From NCBI RefSeq assembly GCF_022662575.1, contig NZ_JALBFU010000003.1, forward strand, positions 124,879-188,878: DNA of 64,000 nt, given 5' to 3'. The DNA comes from Luteimonas aquatica (lineage in GTDB: Bacteria > Pseudomonadota > Gammaproteobacteria > Xanthomonadales > Xanthomonadaceae). A program made the translations under genes and the position numbers. Numbering within the stretch: position 1 is the first letter of the stretch; each line of letters starts with the position of its first letter. This document shows positions 63,224 to 64,000 of the stretch, piece after piece. Below the pieces are notes generated by a model. It was not told the DNA's origin, did no database searches, and was given only the letters and a program-made list of their open reading frames with translations.

Positions 63224-63859
63224 ATGTGCCCCGAGACCGATCCCGACCTCGACTTCGAGCGCGAGGCCGCCCACCCGGCAGCCGCCGGGCGCGCGACCTC
63301 GCCCAATCTGGTGCTGGTCGGTCCGATGGGATCGGGCAAGACCTCGATCGGCCGACGCCTGGCCGACCGCTTCGGCCTGGCCTTCGTCGACGTCGACCGC
63401 GAGATCGAGGCGCGCACCGGCGCCAGCATCAACACCATCTTCGAGTGCGAGGGCGAGGCCGGCTTTCGCGCGCGCGAGCGCGCCACCCTGGCCGAGCTGT
63501 TCGACGGCGGCCGCACCACCGTGATCGCCACCGGCGGCGGCGCCGTGCTCGATGCCGCCACGCGCGCGCTGCTGCACGCGCGCGGGTTCGTCGTGCACCT
63601 GCACGTGAGCGTCGAGCAGCAGCTGGCGCGGCTGGCGCGCGACCGCACCCGACCGCTGCTGGCCGGCCCGGACCGCGAGGCCGTGCTGCGGCGCCTGGCG
63701 GTCGCGCGCGAACCGCTGTACGTGGAGGCCTCGCACCTGCGCTTCGACACCGACGCGCTGACCACCGCCGAGGCCGCCGCCAGGCTCGGATCCCTTCTGG
63801 ACATCCGCTGGCGCCAGGCTCCCGGCCAGGGCCCGGCGCCGCACGAGACACCGGCATGA
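63224..63859 (+). CDS. aroK: shikimate kinase
   Basis: A 211-residue shikimate kinase. Walker A VGPMGSGKTSIGRRLADRF is near residue 32, the shikimate-binding DVDREIEARTGASINTIFE follows, ATGGGAVLDAATR is the conserved glycine-rich loop, and DRTRPLLAGPDR contains the lid arginine. It has an N-terminal extension of about 25 residues. The start at 63224 (MCPETDPDLD) is chosen; ATG 63215 is an alternative. TTAAAA at 63176 could be part of its promoter. It overlaps aroB by ATGA. Confidence 0.94.
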   Translation: MCPETDPDLDFEREAAHPAAAGRATSPNLVLVGPMGSGKTSIGRRLADRFGLAFVDVDREIEARTGASINTIFECEGEAGFRARERATLAELFDGGRTTVIATGGGAVLDAATRALLHARGFVVHLHVSVEQQLARLARDRTRPLLAGPDREAVLRRLAVAREPLYVEASHLRFDTDALTTAEAAARLGSLLDIRWRQAPGQGPAPHETPA

Positions 63860-64000
63860 CCAACGCTTCCTCCACCGACGCTTCCTCCACCGATCTGCGC
63901 ACCGTGGCAGTCGGCGGCGCGCAGCCCTATGCGATCTCGATCGCGCCGGACCTGTTGTCCAGCGACGCCGTCGCCGCGCCGCTGCGCGGACGGCACGCGC
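63856..64000 (+). CDS. aroB: 3-dehydroquinate synthase, N-terminal fragment
   Basis: The first 48 codons lie in the window before its right edge: MTNASSTDASSTDLRTVAVGG, then PYAISIAPDLLSSDAVAAPL. The pattern VAVGG.....YAISIAPDLL is the usual AroB start. The ATG overlaps the aroK stop by four bases, the standard aroK-aroB order, so the assignment rests largely on context. The N-terminus contains a short direct repeat ACGCTTCCTCCACCG that duplicates the residues ASSTD. Confidence 0.82.
   Translation, partial: MTNASSTDASSTDLRTVAVGGAQPYAISIAPDLLSSDAVAAPLRGRHA

Overview
The window is GC-rich chromosomal DNA from a gammaproteobacterium. Gene order and product types point to the Xanthomonadales (Lysobacter, Luteimonas or Rhodanobacter relatives). 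Pointers are a sulfate operon led by an OprO/P-type porin, an HPr kinase inside an rpoN-hpf-ptsN-rapZ-EIIA-ptsH-ptsI-mgtE run, AmgK/MurU muropeptide recycling, and abundant short palindromic repeats. No rRNA or tRNA was seen, so the placement is an inference. Coding density is high. Many genes start with GTG or TTG and neighbours often overlap by 1-20 bases.

Layout. 1-1.7 kb: the 3' end of a beta-hydroxyacid dehydrogenase overlapping a convergent AraC regulator, then a membrane-anchored unknown. 1.8-11.5 kb: sulfur assimilation, with a CysB-like regulator divergent from cysG and cysK, then an anion porin, sulfate-binding protein and cysU-cysW-cysA. 11.5-14.8 kb: manC facing amgK-murU. 14.9-24.9 kb: hda, an AI-2E family permease and a DUF2066 protein, divergent from purM; purN follows only after a 3.5 kb interruption holding a 788-residue secreted protein and a small unknown; two tandem DUF3108 proteins end this block at a strong terminator.

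25.0-31.4 kb is an accessory block: a 1390-residue cytosolic-looking protein with 18 consecutive prolines and about 127-residue helical repeats, an opposing 171-residue unknown, a tandem pair of CPTGC-motif proteins and an EF-hand membrane protein. 31.4-33.0 kb: murA and ibaG. 33.2-46.7 kb: kdsD-kdsC-lptC-lptA-lptB-rpoN-hpf-ptsN-hprK-rapZ-EIIA-ptsH-ptsI-mgtE, linking LPS precursor and transport genes with the nitrogen/carbohydrate PTS. This run is interrupted by a lipoprotein gene, a frameshifted VOC gene and palindromic repeats.

46.8-64 kb: a lipoprotein hydrolase, a thioesterase, a dense hairpin cluster, algH-ruvX-pyrB, an FKBP isomerase, tag, a manganese-type superoxide dismutase, an amino-acid permease, pilT-pilU divergent from yggS-proC, a DoxX protein, a second tandem pair of small exported proteins, a cobalamin-binding-like protein, pdxH, a glycerate-kinase-like protein, dodecin, and the start of aroK-aroB.

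The two most unusual things are palindromic repeat modules carried in frame inside essential-type genes (manC, purM) and repeated between genes, and the poly-proline giant repeat protein with its own palindrome-rich promoter region.
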